Part shown: positions 9,227-17,527 of the stretch, piece by piece
Layout of the letters: each line of letters opens with the position of its first letter
Position numbering within the stretch: the first letter of the stretch is position 1
Assembly: GCA_946481095.1 (NCBI GenBank)
Contig: CAMLML010000044.1
Coordinates: 1-36,022, forward strand
Direction of reading: 5' to 3'
Source: an uncultured Cellvibrio sp.
GTDB lineage: Bacteria; Pseudomonadota; Gammaproteobacteria; Pseudomonadales; Cellvibrionaceae
DNA length: 36,022 nucleotides
Translations under genes and position numbers: made by a program
The notes under the pieces: model-generated
What the model was told of the DNA's origin: nothing
Databases searched by the model: none
The model's input: the letters and a program-made list of their open reading frames with translations, nothing else

Positions 9227-10012
9227 TTAAGCAGCAGGAGCAGCCGCCGCTTTTGGTTTACGTCCGCGCTTGCTTGCCTTGGCTTTAGCTGGTTTGGCAG
9301 CTTTAGCAGCTGGTTTCTTGACAGCTTTTTTAGCAGCAGGCTTTTTAGCAGCTGGTTTCTTGGCAGCTGGTTTTTTCGCAGCTTTTTTAGCTACTGGTTT
9401 TTTGGCGGCTTTTTTTGCTTTGGCAGCAGCTTTCTTAGCGGCCTTTTTTTCTTTAGCAGCAGCTTTCTTAGCAGCTTTTTTTGCTTTAGCTTCAGCTTTT
9501 CTTGCGGCAGCTTTTGCTTTAGCAGCTTTCTTTCTTGCAGCAGCTTTTGCTTTGGCAGCAGCTTTTTTGGCAGCAGCTTTTGCTTTAGCAGCGGCTTTCT
9601 TCTCAGCTAATTTTGCTTTGGCAGCAGCTTTTTTGGCAGCAGCTTTTGCTTTGGCAGCAGCTTTCTTCTCAGCTACTTTTGCTTTAGCGGCAGCTTTTTT
9701 AGCAGCAGCTTTAGCAGCAGCAGCGTCTTTTTTGCCTGCAGCAAGAGCAGCTTTAGCGGCAGCTAATTGTTTCTTAGCTGTTACTACTGCAGCTTTAGCA
9801 GCTGCAACTGCTTTTGCAGACTCAGGAGACTTCTTCTTCTTTTTAGCTGCCGCGGCTTTCTTGCTAGCAGCTTTAACTGCTGCAGAAGCTTTGGCAACAT
9901 TCTTGGTTAAGGCAACTACTGCCTTATCGGCATCAGCTGACTTCTTTACTTGTGCTTTTGACATAGATGCTGCCGAGGCAGACTTAACAGCGGTTTTTTT
10001 ACGTGCAGCCAT
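9227..10012 (-). CDS. Lys/Ala/Pro-rich histone H1-like (AlgP-type) DNA-binding protein
   Basis: A 261-residue protein, mostly lysine and alanine. Residues about 85-185 are repeats of AAAKAKAAAKKAA type. Residues about 190-235 are the eukaryotic-H1-like KKPAAKK repeat. The very C-terminus is KASKRGRKPKAAAAPAA, where RGRKPKA resembles an AT-hook. Proteins of this type (Pseudomonas AlgP/AlgR3, bacterial H1 homologues) bind DNA non-specifically through a disordered basic tail. The ATG start at 10012 is preceded by GGAAGC. It is monocistronic, flanked by a terminator and by a long A/T-tract region. The repetitive coding sequence is prone to length change. Confidence 0.88.
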   Translation of the reverse strand: MAARKKTAVKSASAASMSKAQVKKSADADKAVVALTKNVAKASAAVKAASKKAAAAKKKKKSPESAKAVAAAKAAVVTAKKQLAAAKAALAAGKKDAAAAKAAAKKAAAKAKVAEKKAAAKAKAAAKKAAAKAKLAEKKAAAKAKAAAKKAAAKAKAAARKKAAKAKAAARKAEAKAKKAAKKAAAKEKKAAKKAAAKAKKAAKKPVAKKAAKKPAAKKPAAKKPAAKKAVKKPAAKAAKPAKAKASKRGRKPKAAAAPAA

Positions 10013-10586
10013 GGTGAGCTTCCTTTATAGTTTTCAGGTTAATTAAATGGATTTGAAAATCCAACCATGTATAAATTAAAACTTTATTAAAAAAATTCAA
10101 GTTTTTTGCGTGAAAAAACAACGAAAAAATGCATTTTTCTTCATTTTTTTCAAAAAAAATGGTGTAAAACTGATTTTCAGGTAATTTTTTCTGTAAAAAA
10201 GTCTGCTCCCGCATCCAAAAAAAAATCTAAAAAACATTTCCATCCTGTCGTTCAAAAGAGTTTTTTTGCCCCAAAAACTTTTATCCAAATACCTTTTCAC
10301 CGGGTTGAGTAGATCTAAAAATCTGTTTCAAAAATTATTTGCAGGTGTGTTTCAGGGGATTGTTTTTGGGTTAAATGTAAAATTTGGATGGTTTGGAGGT
10401 TGTAAAATTGCCGGATTAAAAGATTTTTTTGGGGTTCAAAAAAGCCGTTAGAGGCAGATGGGAATATTCTTTAAGGGGAATTTGTGACAGTAAAATCACT
10501 TCTGAATAACATTCCCAAGCTCAATCATCGGCAATTAAATATCTAATTAAACTATCCAAAACGGAGATTTAAGAAAGGTTTTATTG

Positions 10587-10733
10587 ATGTGTCGTGCAAG
10601 ATTTTTCCCTATGGAAAGGGTGGATATGGATGAAAAACTATTTTTCTGGTTTGGAGCTACGATTTTTGGCGGGAGAATCATGACTGGATTGTTAAGCGTA
10701 TTTAGGACTGCTCGTTTTGAGCCAAGCGGGTAA
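10587..10733 (+). CDS. Possible 48-residue small membrane protein
   Basis: ATG at 10587 with AGAAAGG 8-14 bases upstream, a good ribosome binding site. The frame encodes 48 residues: a short charged start, an in-frame ATG at 10611, then a hydrophobic segment (LFFWFGATIFGGRIMTGLL) long enough to cross the membrane and a basic tail. Similarity to any family is not evident. It may be a chance frame in a non-coding region. Confidence 0.25.
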   Translation: MCRARFFPMERVDMDEKLFFWFGATIFGGRIMTGLLSVFRTARFEPSG

Positions 10734-11206
10734 AAATTAATTTTTTATCTCAAGCCGCTCACGGTATTGGATCTACCTTGGTGTGACATACAGATGTCAT
10801 TTGTTGGAAGTAGATCAAGAGGGATGCATCAGGACGTTTGCAAAAAATTGTTACAGACCGGATTTAAATTAACAAGCATCAACCATAAGAGTGTTGTGGT
10901 TGATGTATCGATGGACATTTGCGAGATGATGAATGTGAATCTGCCAGAGACTTTTGTCCTGACTTTGCGGGAGTGACGATAATTTGGTTCGTGTGCATGT
11001 CGATGTAAAAAATAATATGGCGATAATTGTTAATACTTGAGATTCCCGGGGAAATATTTTAATTCGGGTTTGATATTTGCCGTGCCGTTTTTTGGTGGGC
11101 TTGTTTTGGACATGGCGGCACAGCCAGCATCTATATATAGAAGATAGATGTTCACGATACAGAAGACATGAGATAGCAGAACGCAAATGCCGACTGTTAC
11201 TTCAGG

Positions 11207-11252
11207 CGGGTGCTTGGATTTAGCTACATCGGGTGCCTGGATTTAGCTACAT
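11207..11252. repeat. 23-bp tandem direct repeat, two copies
   Basis: Copies at 11207-11229 and 11230-11252 differ at one base (T or C at position 8 of the unit). Each unit ends with TGGATTTAGCTACAT. It lies about 125 bases before exbD. It may be an operator, or a remnant of a mobile-element end with repeated terminal sequences. I did not see another copy elsewhere in the window. Confidence 0.85.
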
Positions 11253-11374
11253 ATAAAGAAGATGTAAATTCAGTCTTCGAACCATGAAAGGCATAGAGTT
11301 TTAAGTTGGAAAACTGTTAGAATCGCGCCTTCCGGACTATCTTTACCTAAGTAATAACGAGAGAGGTACTCAAC

Positions 11375-11797
11375 GTGAGTCGCATGAAAAAAGCCAGTGT
11401 TGGCGATGATGGCAACGATATTGACTTAACGCCCATGCTGGATGTGGTGTTTATTATGTTGATCTTCTTTATTGTAACGGCCTCTTTTGTTAAGGAAGAA
11501 GGACTTAATCCCAATGTTCCTCCACCCAATCCGCCACAAGTTGATCCTACGGCTCCCAAAAATATTCTGGTTCGTATTTCAGCCGATAACCAGATTTGGG
11601 TGCTTGAAAAAGAAGGTGAGCGTCGGGTTGATTCGCGTGCAGTTCGTTCTGTGATTGAGCGTGCTCGTGCCGAGAATCCCAAGGCGTCGGTTATTATTCA
11701 AACCAGTCCCAAAGCTGATACTGAAACTTATGTCATAGTGGCTGATGCGGCTCAGCAATCGGGTGCTACACCCGTGTTGATTCAAAAAGACGAGTAA
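11375..11797 (+). CDS. exbD: ExbD/TolR-family biopolymer transport protein
   Basis: A 140-residue inner-membrane protein: short cytoplasmic N-terminus, one membrane helix (about 20-38) with the essential-type aspartate Asp23 in PMLDVVFIMLIFF, and a periplasmic domain ending in TPVLI. With ExbB it would form the proton-driven stator that energises TonB. The GTG start at 11375 is preceded by GAGAGAGG; an in-frame ATG lies nine bases later. The proline-rich NPNVPPPNPP linker follows the helix. No exbB or tonB adjoins it, so partners must be encoded elsewhere. Confidence 0.93.
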   Translation: MSRMKKASVGDDGNDIDLTPMLDVVFIMLIFFIVTASFVKEEGLNPNVPPPNPPQVDPTAPKNILVRISADNQIWVLEKEGERRVDSRAVRSVIERARAENPKASVIIQTSPKADTETYVIVADAAQQSGATPVLIQKDE

Positions 11798-11810
11798 GTT
11801 TTCTACAAAT

Positions 11811-11847
11811 AAAAAGGGCCGCCCAGATGATGAGCGGCCCTTTTTAT
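11811..11847. terminator. Bidirectional terminator between exbD and ybaK-like gene
   Basis: GGGCCGC (11816-11822) pairs with GCGGCCC (11834-11840), flanked by AAAAA and TTTTTA. It can stop both convergent transcripts. Confidence 0.92.
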
Positions 11848-11860
11848 TTGGACTGTTTTT

Positions 11861-12385
11861 CTACAATTCATAGCCTTGGCGAATATATTTTTTGGGCAGA
11901 GAACTGAGGCGTTTTCTGTCTGCACTGAATTTATCATGCATTGCATTTGCAAGCAGTTCGGTAAAACTGCTGGTGGGAATTTTAATCAAATGTATATGGT
12001 CACCCGCTTCGATATAGAGTTCGGGCTGGGTTAACAAGTCGTCATCCCAAATAACATCTATTCCGTACGCGGTGCCTATCGCAGGAACTGCTCCTGGTGC
12101 GCAATCAACAAATACTTTCTGGAGATCCTCTTCATCGGCTAACTCCAGATGGCGATCGAATATCTGGTTGAGTGTATGTCGCAGGATTTTATTGTGTGAT
12201 GGCAGGACGCATAACATGAAATGAAAATCTTCATCCCTGAGCAGTACAGCCTTTACCAGGCAGTGATCATCAATATTGGCTACTTTTGCTGTGTTGTAAG
12301 AACCTTCAGCGTATTGGTGCTCCAATAAAGTAAAAGGAACTTGCTTGTCCTTAAGAAACTTTTCCAGGGTAGCTGCAACGCCCAT
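11861..12385 (-). CDS. YbaK/ProX-type aminoacyl-tRNA deacylase-like protein
   Basis: About 174 residues covering the YbaK/aminoacyl-tRNA-editing fold: VKAVLLRD, the central ILRHTLNQIF, the glycine-rich CAPGAVPAIGTAYGI and the C-terminal DHIHLIKIPTSSFTELL. Free-standing members hydrolyse mischarged tRNAs such as Ala- or Cys-tRNA(Pro); which one is used here cannot be told. The ATG at 12385 is chosen because GGAGG lies seven bases upstream; a TTG two codons earlier is too close to that site. Confidence 0.85.
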   Translation of the reverse strand: MGVAATLEKFLKDKQVPFTLLEHQYAEGSYNTAKVANIDDHCLVKAVLLRDEDFHFMLCVLPSHNKILRHTLNQIFDRHLELADEEDLQKVFVDCAPGAVPAIGTAYGIDVIWDDDLLTQPELYIEAGDHIHLIKIPTSSFTELLANAMHDKFSADRKRLSSLPKKYIRQGYEL

Positions 12386-12507
12386 ATACAAGCCTCCAAA
12401 AAAAGTGAAAACATCGATTTGCAGTTTGAGTATAGAAGCAATTCAGGAAAATCGATCATCCGTTTTGGAATCTAAAAGCATTTTTTAGATGATTATGCAG
12501 CAGAAAA

Positions 12508-12534
12508 TAAAAAAGCCGCAACAGCGGCTTTTTA
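12508..12534 (-). terminator. Terminator of the aminotransferase gene
   Basis: AAAAGCCGC (12511-12519) pairs with GCGGCTTTT (12524-12532) around ACA-like loop bases. Read on the minus strand it is followed by TTATTTTC. It lies just past the aminotransferase stop. Confidence 0.85.
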
Positions 12535-12549
12535 ATCGGGATCTTATGA

Positions 12550-13833
12550 TTAGCTATGTTTGGCGAGAGCTTCACGAACACTGGCAAGTTTTACACAGGT
12601 AACAAATACTTCCATTGCGCCGACAACTTCCGGCACTGTTGGAACTGAAGGTGCAATGCGTATATTGCGATCTTCAGGATCTTTTCCATAAGGGTAGGTT
12701 GCACCTGCTGGCGTTAATTTCACACCCGCTTCAGCTGCCAGGCGAACGGTTTCTTTCGCACAATTTTTTCGCGTATCGAAAGAAACAAAATAGCCGCCAA
12801 CGGGTTTTTCCCAGCTGCCCAGATCAGTTCCATCAAATGCTTTGCTCAATGCAGTTAACACAGCATCAAATCGTGGGTTTAATAAATTCGCATGTTTTTT
12901 CATGTGCTGCATTAATGCGGCGTGATCCGGTAAAAAACGCGTGTGACGAATTTGATTCACTTTGTCCGGACCGATAGTGCAAGCACTCAAGGCTTTTTTA
13001 ATGCCTGTCAGGTTGGATGCACTCGCAGCAATAAATGCAACACCAGCACCTGCTTGTGTAATTTTTGATGTGGATGCAAATTGAATCACTGAATCTTCAG
13101 TGCCATTTCGACGACAAGCTTCCAGCACAGAAGCCAACTGCGGTGCATTATCAATCAAATCATGAACGGAATAGGCGTTATCCCAAAATACACGGAAATT
13201 TGCACTGGCGATTTGACCCAACTTTGAAATTCGCTCAACAGTTTCATCGCTGTAAACAACACCGGTTGGATTTGAATATTTGGGAACGCACCAGATACCT
13301 TTGATTGATTTATCAGCTTTGATCATGGATTCAACTTTATCCATATCGGGGCCGGTTGATGTCATAGGTACTGTGACCATTTTAATTCCCAATTGTTCAC
13401 AAATAGTGAAGTGACGGTCGTAACCGGGAACCGGACACAAAAATTTAATATCGGATTCGTTTTTCCAGGCGCTTGCAGAATCTTTTAAACCGAAAAGATA
13501 CGCAGTTAAGGCAACCTGAAACATCAGTGTCAAACTGCTACTGCCACCAACCAACACATTGGCTGCATCAACACCCATAATATTGGCGCCGAGTTTTTTT
13601 GCTTCAGGCAAGCCGTCAAGCCCGCCATAATTGCGGGTGTCTGTACCATCGGCGGCAATGTAATTTCCTTTTAAAATACCATCCAGTGCATCGGATAAAT
13701 CCAGCTGTTCGGATGAAGGTTTACCACGGGTCAAATCCAGATTTAATTTTTTTGCCTTGATGTTTTCATAGCGGTCGGATAAATCTTTTTCCCACAGGCG
13801 GAGTTGTTCAAGGGATGCATTATCGAGTTGCAA
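12550..13833 (-). CDS. Aspartate aminotransferase, class Ic (AspT-like)
   Basis: A 427-residue PLP enzyme of the subgroup that resembles MocR-type aminotransferase domains. It exchanges the amino group between aspartate and 2-oxoglutarate. PLP-site features: NPTG at 188-191, DNAYSVH at 218-224 (Asp218 contacts the pyridine nitrogen), Schiff-base lysine Lys257 in STSKITQAGAG and a later arginine in RNIRIAPS that would hold the substrate carboxylate. The start is TTG at 13833, supported by GGAG eight bases before it. The first 20 residues are helical, as in the family. A terminator follows. Confidence 0.92.
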   Translation of the reverse strand: MQLDNASLEQLRLWEKDLSDRYENIKAKKLNLDLTRGKPSSEQLDLSDALDGILKGNYIAADGTDTRNYGGLDGLPEAKKLGANIMGVDAANVLVGGSSSLTLMFQVALTAYLFGLKDSASAWKNESDIKFLCPVPGYDRHFTICEQLGIKMVTVPMTSTGPDMDKVESMIKADKSIKGIWCVPKYSNPTGVVYSDETVERISKLGQIASANFRVFWDNAYSVHDLIDNAPQLASVLEACRRNGTEDSVIQFASTSKITQAGAGVAFIAASASNLTGIKKALSACTIGPDKVNQIRHTRFLPDHAALMQHMKKHANLLNPRFDAVLTALSKAFDGTDLGSWEKPVGGYFVSFDTRKNCAKETVRLAAEAGVKLTPAGATYPYGKDPEDRNIRIAPSVPTVPEVVGAMEVFVTCVKLASVREALAKHS

Positions 13834-13913
13834 GGCAGTATCTCCAGTGTAGTTCAGGTAAGGGTGAGTTCAGGCCGCGCATTATAGCGAGTTTGGCCAT
13901 CGGATGAAATTGA

Positions 13914-15824
13914 TCAGATAGATGCTGCAATCGGGGGAATCGGGCAGTCCATGGCGGCCGCTATGGCACGCAACAACTCAGCCTCGCGTTGCGTGATTTG
14001 TCCGTCGGACAATACGCACTGGCTCAGCGCTTTCAAGAGCTTGGGTTTTTGTAGAGGCTTGAGTTGACTAAGCCTTTCCAGTGCAGTGTCTACATCAGTG
14101 AGAGTTAATTTTTGCTTTTCAATCAGATGGATATTTTCCAATTGCAATTCTTTGGATGCTGCAGCAAAGGCCATTTCACAGCTGTGCAATTCCTTGTTTC
14201 CAGCATGTGCAATCATGGAGAGCAATTGCGATAACTCATTGGTGAGATCCGTTAATTGATAGGTTTGCGAACCAACCGCTATCTCCAACAAATGATGACG
14301 CAAAATATGGTTAATGGCCCATTCCATCCCACTGACACGGCCATCGGCATAAATGAATTGGTGAACGACTCCCAGAAATTTTTCTATGGAATGTTGATCC
14401 AGTGTTTTTAATGTAGGTAAACAAAGTTCCAGTAGTGGCAACCGCAATTTTTCTTCAGCCATTGCAGCCGTTTCTGCAATTGATGTCATTTCCGCTAAAT
14501 CCTGTTCAGGGATAATATTGGTGGCCAGTGCCCACTGCTGATTTCTTTCTGCAGTGTCAGTATTTTTACTGAGTAACAAGCCAAAGATAATTGCTTGTGC
14601 AGATTGCGGGTGACGGGTTGCATCGCGCAAACGCCCTTCCAGTGTGTTGAGTGTTTGCTGTGCATAAGCCAAATGTTCAGGTAATGGCTGACCTATTTGA
14701 CTGAGAGCTGCAATGACCCCCAGTGTTTGTTGCGGTGCGAGTTGTGATGGTGTCGATGAATAATTTTCCGCAAGTTTTTCCTCTTCATCTTTTGCGGATG
14801 TGTAAATAAATTCACCGTTCCAATAAGGTTCTATACGCTTGATTCTCTCTTCCAGTTTCGGATGAGTAGCCATCAAGCTTAAAAAATGGCTGAGACCTTC
14901 AGCAAAATAAAGATGTGAAAATTCTGCAGCATTGGGACTGGATAATTGGGAACTGCCTGAATGCCCGCCCAATTTTTTAAGCGCATTGCCAATTCCGGTT
15001 GGGTTGCGTGTGTACTGAACAGATGAAGCGTCCGCCAGAAATTCACGCTGACGACTTACCGCTGCTTTGATTAGATTGCCAAAAAAAGTACCAGCGTAAC
15101 CTATGACTATCAAGCCGAGTCCGAAAGCGATAATAGCGAACTTGCCGTTATCTTTACTGGATCGGCTTCTTGCATAAAATCCGTTTCGAACTAAAAATTG
15201 ACCGATCAATCCCAATAGCAGAATGCCGTGCAAAATGGCAATCAGTCGCATATTTAATTTCATATCGCCATGAAACACATGGCTGAATTCATGTGCGATG
15301 ACGCCCTGCAACTCTTCCCGGTTTAGCAATTCTATGGCGCCGCGGGTGATGCCAATAACTGCATCGCGTTGGCTGTGGCCGGCTGCAAAAGCGTTGACAC
15401 TGTCATCTTCAATTAAATAAACAGGTGGAACCGGAGTGCCGGCAGCAATTGCCATTTCTTCCACTACGTTTAGCACTTTACGCTCGGCAAAAACTTTGGT
15501 TTCAGTACTGATTAGCCGACCATCCAATGCCTCGGCAATTGTTTTTCCGCCTGCCCTGATTTGAAATAATTTGTACAAACTACCTGAAAAAATAACGAAT
15601 ATAACGATCAGGCTAATAGCGGCAAACATTTCAAAACTGATGGAGTTTAATATGGCTGCGAACGTGATTTGTGGGTTCTGGCTCTGGTTGTGTTGGCCGA
15701 AGAAAAAAGTGGTCGCCACAAATAAAGTTGTGATGGCGATCAATGAAGTAACCGCCATGCAAAGTAACAGGATCAAGTAGCGCGTTTTCTTACGCGCTAT
15801 GTCTTGCTGTTCAAAAAAATTCAC
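13914..15824 (-). CDS. M48-family membrane zinc metalloprotease (HtpX-like) with TerB-like C-terminal region
   Basis: A 636-residue inner-membrane protease. Two N-terminal helices (about 17-42 and 65-85) precede the catalytic domain. Zinc ligands are His178 and His182 of HEFSH and probably Glu261 in REFLADASS. Two more hydrophobic segments lie near 195-212 and 228-248. From about residue 300 on there is a long helical cytoplasmic region. Two related segments, FIYADGRVSGMEWAINHIL and CVLSDGQITQREAELLRAI, follow the acidic pattern of TerB-type metal-binding domains. The GTG start is 23 bases after the lemA stop, so both are one operon. The protease may act in membrane-protein quality control. 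Confidence 0.9.
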   Translation of the reverse strand: MNFFEQQDIARKKTRYLILLLCMAVTSLIAITTLFVATTFFFGQHNQSQNPQITFAAILNSISFEMFAAISLIVIFVIFSGSLYKLFQIRAGGKTIAEALDGRLISTETKVFAERKVLNVVEEMAIAAGTPVPPVYLIEDDSVNAFAAGHSQRDAVIGITRGAIELLNREELQGVIAHEFSHVFHGDMKLNMRLIAILHGILLLGLIGQFLVRNGFYARSRSSKDNGKFAIIAFGLGLIVIGYAGTFFGNLIKAAVSRQREFLADASSVQYTRNPTGIGNALKKLGGHSGSSQLSSPNAAEFSHLYFAEGLSHFLSLMATHPKLEERIKRIEPYWNGEFIYTSAKDEEEKLAENYSSTPSQLAPQQTLGVIAALSQIGQPLPEHLAYAQQTLNTLEGRLRDATRHPQSAQAIIFGLLLSKNTDTAERNQQWALATNIIPEQDLAEMTSIAETAAMAEEKLRLPLLELCLPTLKTLDQHSIEKFLGVVHQFIYADGRVSGMEWAINHILRHHLLEIAVGSQTYQLTDLTNELSQLLSMIAHAGNKELHSCEMAFAAASKELQLENIHLIEKQKLTLTDVDTALERLSQLKPLQKPKLLKALSQCVLSDGQITQREAELLRAIAAAMDCPIPPIAASI

Positions 15825-15847
15825 AAATTGTTATCCGTTGAACAAGA

Positions 15848-16441
15848 TTAGAACTGAATTTTAGGCGCAGCCTGAATTTCTGCTGTATCGGCAAATTCCA
15901 GTAGTTTGGCATCATCAATATGGCCAAAGGATTTTGCGACCAGCACGGGCGGGAAGGTTTGTTTGTAAGTGTTGTAAGCCGTCACTGCATCGTTGAATGC
16001 CTGACGTGCAAATGAAATTTTATTTTCTGTGCTGGTTAACTCTTCCGATACCTGCATCATATTTTGTGATGCTTTGAGATCGGGATAAGCCTCCATCACA
16101 ACATTTAATCGACCCATAGCGCTGGCTAATGCGCCCTCAGCTGCACCTAATTGAGAAATGGCAGCCGCATTGGTTGGGTCGGCAGCAGCTGCTTTCAAAC
16201 CTGTCGCAGCTTGATTGCGCGCAGCAATAACCGCTTCAAGTGTTTCGCGTTCGTGTTTGATGTAGCCCTTGGCAGTTTCAACCAGATTGGGGATTAAATC
16301 ATAGCGACGCTTAAGTTGTACCTCGATTTGTGAAAATGCATTTTCAAAACGATTTTTTAAGGTGACCAACTGGTTGTAAACACCAATAAAGTAAAGCACC
16401 AACAGTACAATTATCACCAAGGCTACGATAGAAGAAATCAT
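15848..16441 (-). CDS. lemA: LemA family protein
   Basis: A 197-residue protein: an N-terminal membrane helix (about 2-20) is followed by a long four-helix-like coiled region with NRFENAFSQIEVQLKRRYDL and IPNLVETAKGYIKHE, the family hallmark. It ends with a short tail containing PKIQF. LemA is often found next to M48 proteases, as here. Its function is not settled. The start ATG is at 16441. Confidence 0.93.
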   Translation of the reverse strand: MISSIVALVIIVLLVLYFIGVYNQLVTLKNRFENAFSQIEVQLKRRYDLIPNLVETAKGYIKHERETLEAVIAARNQAATGLKAAAADPTNAAAISQLGAAEGALASAMGRLNVVMEAYPDLKASQNMMQVSEELTSTENKISFARQAFNDAVTAYNTYKQTFPPVLVAKSFGHIDDAKLLEFADTAEIQAAPKIQF

Positions 16442-16532
16442 AATGTCATCCGGTTCATGGTTAGAGGTGAAGGAAATGCGTTTACACCAAACGCCGCAAA
16501 ATAGTAACAGGCCGTGAGATATTCACAATAGC

Positions 16533-17123
16533 TCAATCGGGATAGGCGCCGAATAGTTGTTGGTCAATTAAATCGCACAAACAAAAAATCGACAACAAGT
16601 GGACTTCATGAATACGGGCGCGTGATTGGCTGGGTGCTCGCAGCTCAATGTCGCGATTATCCAGAAGTGCCGAGATGTCACCGCCATCACGTCCGGTAAA
16701 CGCAATTACTTGTATATCTTTGTCGTGTGCGGCGCTGATGGTTTGTAACAGGCTGCTACTTTTCCCTTGCTCGGTGAATAACACCAGTATGTCGCCCGCT
16801 TGTCCAAGTGAGCGCAATTGTTTTGCATAAATTTCATTTAATCCGTATTCATGGATAATCGATGTTTGTGTGGTGACATCGGCTCCCAGATATAACGCCG
16901 GTAATCCGGGGCGCTCTTGTTCGAATCGGGTTGTCAGACAGCTGGTAAGTATTTGTGCTTGTGCCGATGAAATGCCATTACCACAACAGATAATTTTTTT
17001 ATCCGCCAGAAGTGCATGCACTATGGATTGACTTGCTGCAACCAAAAGTGGAGGCAAGTGCTCACCTGCATTCATACAGGCTTCGATACTTTCATGAAAA
17101 ATATTGATAACACGTTGTTCCAT
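16533..17123 (-). CDS. diaA: DiaA-like SIS-domain protein (DnaA initiator-associating)
   Basis: A 196-residue SIS-domain protein. The nucleotide-sugar-type loop is IICCGNGISSAQAQ (about 44-57) and QAGDILVLFTEQGKSS follows near 107-122; the C-terminal RARIHEVHLLSIFCLCDLIDQQLF matches DiaA closely. DiaA binds DnaA and promotes replication initiation, though related GmhA is a sedoheptulose-7-phosphate isomerase. It lies 38 bases after yraN, as in Pseudomonas and E. coli (rsmI-lpoA-yraN-diaA). The family ISTRGNS motif is FTEQGKS here, so sugar-isomerase activity seems unlikely. Confidence 0.88.
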   Translation of the reverse strand: MEQRVINIFHESIEACMNAGEHLPPLLVAASQSIVHALLADKKIICCGNGISSAQAQILTSCLTTRFEQERPGLPALYLGADVTTQTSIIHEYGLNEIYAKQLRSLGQAGDILVLFTEQGKSSSLLQTISAAHDKDIQVIAFTGRDGGDISALLDNRDIELRAPSQSRARIHEVHLLSIFCLCDLIDQQLFGAYPD

Positions 17124-17161
17124 AAAGGGTTCCGTTAAGAGTTTTACAATATTCAGTCAGC

Positions 17162-17527
17162 TCACGCACCAAACGCGTTTTTAATCCAGTCTGCTGCTGT
17201 AATACGTTGGTTATTGCTCATGGCGATGACATCGAATCGGCAGGCAACTTTATCGAATAATCCGGTTTGTTGCAGATAAAATCGCGCCGTATTAATTAAC
17301 TTGCGTTGTTTATTATAGTTAACTGATTCGGCGGCATGAGTAAAAAACGGATTGGTGCGTAAACGAACTTCTACAAACACCACCACATCTTGTTCTTTCA
17401 TAATCAAATCAATTTCGCCTGATTTGCAGGTGAAATTTTTTACCAAACTGACTAAACCTTGCGCTTGCAAAAATGTTTCTGCCAGATCCTCTGCTTTTTG
17501 CCCTTTGAGCAGATGATCGTTATTCAT
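17162..17527 (-). CDS. yraN: YraN/UPF0102 family putative endonuclease
   Basis: A 121-residue protein of the restriction-endonuclease-like fold. GEIDLIM (37-43) and VVFVEVRLR (48-56) hold the Asp and Glu of the nuclease-type core. The frame runs far upstream, but the real start is the ATG at 17527, giving a typical UPF0102 length and overlapping the lpoA stop by eight bases. This indicates translational coupling with lpoA. Its biological role is not known. Confidence 0.9.
   Translation of the reverse strand: MNNDHLLKGQKAEDLAETFLQAQGLVSLVKNFTCKSGEIDLIMKEQDVVVFVEVRLRTNPFFTHAAESVNYNKQRKLINTARFYLQQTGLFDKVACRFDVIAMSNNQRITAADWIKNAFGA

Larger units (their letters stand above)
10013..11374. other. 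Long region without a convincing gene
   Basis: About 1.36 kb between the histone-like gene and exbD. 10070-10280 is dense in runs of six or more A or T and may be intrinsically curved. 10587-10733 holds a possible 48-codon gene, listed separately. Inverted repeats occur at 10784-10799 (TGACAT/ATGTCA) and 10877-10905 (CATCAACC/GGTTGATG). A 23-bp tandem repeat is at 11207-11252. The remaining short open frames (for example 10767-10976, TTG start) have no recognisable features. It could hold a small RNA or decayed mobile DNA. Confidence 0.6.

Noticed and set aside
9270..10046. 258-codon plus-strand frame of Ala/Leu/Phe repeats
   Set aside because: It is antisense to the Lys/Ala-rich histone-like gene; long open frames arise from the repeat codons.
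10767..10976. TTG-start frame of 69 codons in the long intergenic region
   Set aside because: No ribosome binding site, motif or membrane segment; kept only as part of the region note.
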